DNA of 64,000 nt, from positions 3,596,001 to 3,660,000 of the forward strand of contig JACONQ010000003.1 in NCBI GenBank assembly GCA_014281115.1, read 5' to 3'. The stretch comes from Laburnicola sp. R22_1. Lineage: Eukaryota; Ascomycota; Dothideomycetes; Pleosporales; Didymosphaeriaceae. Shown one piece after another: positions 61,737 through 64,000 of this stretch (the stretch's first letter is position 1; each line of letters opens with the position of its first letter). The notes beneath the pieces are model-generated. The model was not told the origin of the DNA, searched no databases, and was given only the letters and a program-made list of their open reading frames with translations. Position numbers and translations under genes: made by a program.

Positions 61737-63583
61737 TAGATTATAAGCGAGTCGCTCTTACAAGCGAGTCGCCCACCTTATTAACTTTCTATAACGCGTC
61801 ACCTATAAACTATAATGGCTTAACTAACTTCTACTTAATTGCCCTGCAACAAAGCAGATATCTACCTTACTATCCTAGCTATTAATTAGAACTAAATTCA
61901 GACTATACAAGAGGCTGTATAGACTTATAATGTCCCCCAATCAACGCTGCGCAACTAACGCGCTAGAAAGCCTACGCGACGCGATTGCCAGCCCAACTTA
62001 AGAAAGCTTACTAAGCTAGAAGAGAAGGTGATTATCGAGTATATACTTAATCTAGATTCGCGAGGGTTTGCGCCTACTCTAGAAGATGTGCGAAATATAG
62101 TGAATAAGTTGCTCGCTAAGCGCAGCAGTGGCCAGGTCGATTAACAGTGACCTAGAAACTTTGTCAAGCGAACAGACAGCCTTACTACGCGGTTTAATTA
62201 ACCGTACAACCACTAGAGAGCGCTCTGCGAGAATCTAGAAGCTATACAACACTGGTTTAACCTCGTAGCGCGTACGAAGGCCACCTACGGTATCCACAAC
62301 AAGGACACCTTCAACTTCAACAAGACTGGCTTTCTAATAGGCAAGATATCCTCCTAGCTAGTTGTTATAGGATTAGAGAGACGTAGCTAGCCAAAAGCAA
62401 TTTAGCTAGGCAATTACGAATAGGTTACAGTAATCTATAGAATTAACGCTGCTAGGTGGGCAATCCCGCCCTTTATTATTTTTGCTGGCTAGTATTACCT
62501 CTCTGCCTAGTATAAGGGCGAGGATATACTAGGCAACTAGACTATTAGGCTTAGCGATAATAGTTAGACTATTAATAAGCTTAGTATTGCCTAGCTACAG
62601 CACTTTATTAAGCATATAGCAGCACGTAGGGTAGGCGCGCGCTAGCTACTTATACTTAACAGCTATAAGAGCCATAAGTTGCTTAAATTCTAAGAAATCT
62701 ACAAGGATAATAATATCTATACTCTCTGTATGCTACTACATTCGTCGCACCTCCTGCAGCTGCTAGACGTTGGCTGTTTCTCGCTATTAAAGCGGGCGTA
62801 CGGGTGCTAAGTGTTGAGCCTAATACGCGATCATATTAACTATATCACTAAGCTTAAGTTCCTACCTGCCTTCTGCGCCGCCTACAACTAGTTAATTATA
62901 AAGAAGAATATCTGCGCAAGCTTTTAGGGCGCTAGACTAGCCCCACATAATCTAGTGGTAGTGATCTTAAAGCTTAATATTAAGCTAAGGACGCTATCGC
63001 CAGCAACCCTACTAGAGGCTGTGTGGGAGGCTAAAACACCTAGCAATGTACGCAAACTAGAGGCTTAATTAATGTTAATTCGCGAGCGGATTCGCGCGTA
63101 TAAGAGCTTGTCACCTGCTTCTATTATTAAGAGGCTTAATTAGCTAGAAAGAGGCTCTTCTAAAGCAATGCATTAAATGGCGCTTATGCGCGAGCGAATC
63201 TTAAGCCTTAAGAGAGCAAATAAGGTCGCTATAACGCGTAAGAATTGTAAAAAGAAGCAGATCTAGAAGCAAGGCACCCTATTAAAGGCAGAGGAAGAGG
63301 ATATTATTACTTAAAGAGCTGTTAAGCAGCAACTTAAGGGAGAAACGCATTAAGGCAAGGCGCGATTAGGTATAAGCTGGCAGGCCTTAGCGCGCTGCGG
63401 TCGCTATAGAGAGACTGGCCATAACTTACAAACGTGTGAAAAGCGTACTATAGATACTACTTAAACTAGGATAGCTCTTATATTAATATTATTTTATTAC
63501 GTTGTGGGTGTGTAGGCTATAAAAGGCTAAGAGAGTTAATAAGGTGGGCGACTCGCTTATAAGAGCGACTCGCTTATAATCTA
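61737..63583 (+). mobile_element. pogo-type DNA transposon with zinc-knuckle transposase, least decayed copy
   Basis: A 1,847-bp element, TA at 61737-61738 and 63582-63583. The inverted ends of about 50 bp differ at one base: TAGATTATAAGCGAGTCGCT, then CTTACAAGCGAGTCGCCC (CTTATAAG on the other end), then ACCTTATTAACT. AAGCGAGTCGC occurs twice within each end, a typical subterminal binding-site arrangement. Confidence 0.97.
61840..63470 (+). pseudogene. pogo-type transposase with zinc knuckle, few stops
   Basis: The plus frame reads IQEAV-x-TYNVPQSTLRN (helix-turn-helix) near 61905-61960, then LTKLEEKVIIEYILNLDSRGF and LVARTKATYGIHNKDTFNF. The first catalytic block at about 62311-62340 is FNFNKTGFLIG (Asp to Asn). 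LLILNSYKSH is the second (Asp to Asn). HLLQLLDVGCF keeps the third Asp. Near 63390-63440 a zinc knuckle reads C-GR-Y-RETG-H-NLQT-C, complete except for the second Cys turned to Tyr. Scattered TAG/TAA remain. I could not fix the true start; the ATG at 61930 is out of frame with the domain. It is non-functional but close to its ancestor. Confidence 0.9.
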
Positions 63584-63770
63584 GATTACTAGACTATAAG
63601 CGCAGTCGCTTTTATCTATTCTAAAAATATAATATATAGAGATATCTTCTATAATAATATATTTTTTAATAAAGAGCTTAACGCAAAGCTTAGGACCAAA
63701 ACTATATAAGTGTAAAAAACTTACTTTAGAACGTCTAGACTAAAGGTATATAGTTTATTAACTTTATTTC

Positions 63771-63967
63771 TGTTAGGGATTCCTGAGGTGCGGCGCGCCC
63801 GGCGGAAGGTTCCGCCGAGCCCCGGAACCTTACCCGATTAGGCATTAGCGCCTCGGCTACGTGTGGGTATATAAGGCAGCTGTTAACAGTCTTTATACGC
63901 CACCTCGATATCTTAGTAAAATCAACTTCTTAATTTCAACCTTTGATGCCTTGAGTGATCCCTTACA
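63771..63967 (+). repeat. Unmutated LTR at the right edge of the window
   Basis: A 197-bp sequence with inverted termini TGTTAGGGAT and ATCCCTTACA, much richer in GC than everything to its left and with no RIP look. It holds a perfect GC hairpin CGGCGGAA-GG-TTCCGCCG (63800-63817) and a TATA box (63868-63875). Sequence continuing to 64000 suits the start of a full-length retrotransposon, but the body lies outside the window, so a solo LTR is not excluded. Confidence 0.7.
63868..63875 (+). promoter_or_regulatory. TATA box in the terminal LTR
   Basis: TATATAAG. Transcription from it would be expected to begin about 25-35 bases downstream, around 63895-63905. Confidence 0.6.
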
Positions 63968-63981
63968 CTATATCGAGGTCC
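63968..63981 (+). promoter_or_regulatory. Candidate self-priming primer-binding site
   Basis: Directly after the LTR, ATATCGAGGT (63970-63979) is the exact complement of ACCTCGATAT at 63902-63911, which lies where the transcript should start. Tf1-type retrotransposons prime reverse transcription this way, with the 5' end of their own RNA. I see no match to a tRNA 3' end. Confidence 0.5.
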
Positions 63982-64000
63982 GCGCATCAGCTGCGACATG

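Overview
The window reads as an AT-rich, gene-free stretch of a filamentous ascomycete (Pezizomycotina) genome. It is built almost entirely from transposable elements decayed by what looks like repeat-induced point mutation (RIP). The signs are C-to-T and G-to-A transitions between repeat copies, stop codons that are nearly all TAA or TAG where homologues carry Gln or Trp, Asp-to-Asn and Cys-to-Tyr losses at catalytic and zinc-binding positions, and abundant surviving CpG, which argues against simple CpG deamination. I found no intact gene, no rRNA, no tRNA, no CRISPR array and no convincing host gene. Species cannot be told from this sequence.

Region 1 (1-15516): four pogo/Fot1-like DNA transposons lie end to end. 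Each shares a single TA dinucleotide with its neighbour: A (1-1961, cut by the window), C2 (1960-4048), C3 (4047-13387) and B (13386-15516). A and B are copies of one family. C3 is split by a 7.2-kb Ty3/gypsy chromovirus (4348-11554) with 507-bp LTRs, ACTAA target duplications, and gag, RT, RNase H, integrase and chromodomain remnants on the minus strand.

Region 2 (15517-27969): mostly unassigned decayed DNA, a possible LTR start near 16469, two simple-sequence tracts, and a complete but mutated Ty1/copia element on the minus strand (21219-26722, 219-bp LTRs, ATTAG duplications). A GC-rich island lies at about 27440-27605.

Region 3 (27970-46794): a pogo element with a C-terminal zinc knuckle (27970-29894); about 8.6 kb of unassigned decayed DNA; a pogo element split by a lightly mutated copia element (38913-44064, 162-bp LTRs, AAGAG duplications); and a further pogo element (44640-46794) at whose left boundary the older one stops.

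Region 4 (46795-64000): three more pogo elements with recognisable terminal inverted repeats (48872-50746, 58032-59810, 61737-63583), separated by unassigned decayed DNA. That DNA includes a roughly 60-bp tandem array beside a perfect 300-bp (TTTA)75 tract. At the right edge an apparently unmutated LTR (63771-63967) begins, followed at once by sequence complementary to the predicted 5' end of its own transcript.

The elements do not work together as a pathway. The window records successive insertions followed by mutational silencing. The points most worth following are the TA-sharing transposon array, the candidate half-tRNA(Lys) primer sites of both copia elements, the candidate self-priming signal of the terminal LTR element, and a coding-like frame antisense to the chromovirus pol.
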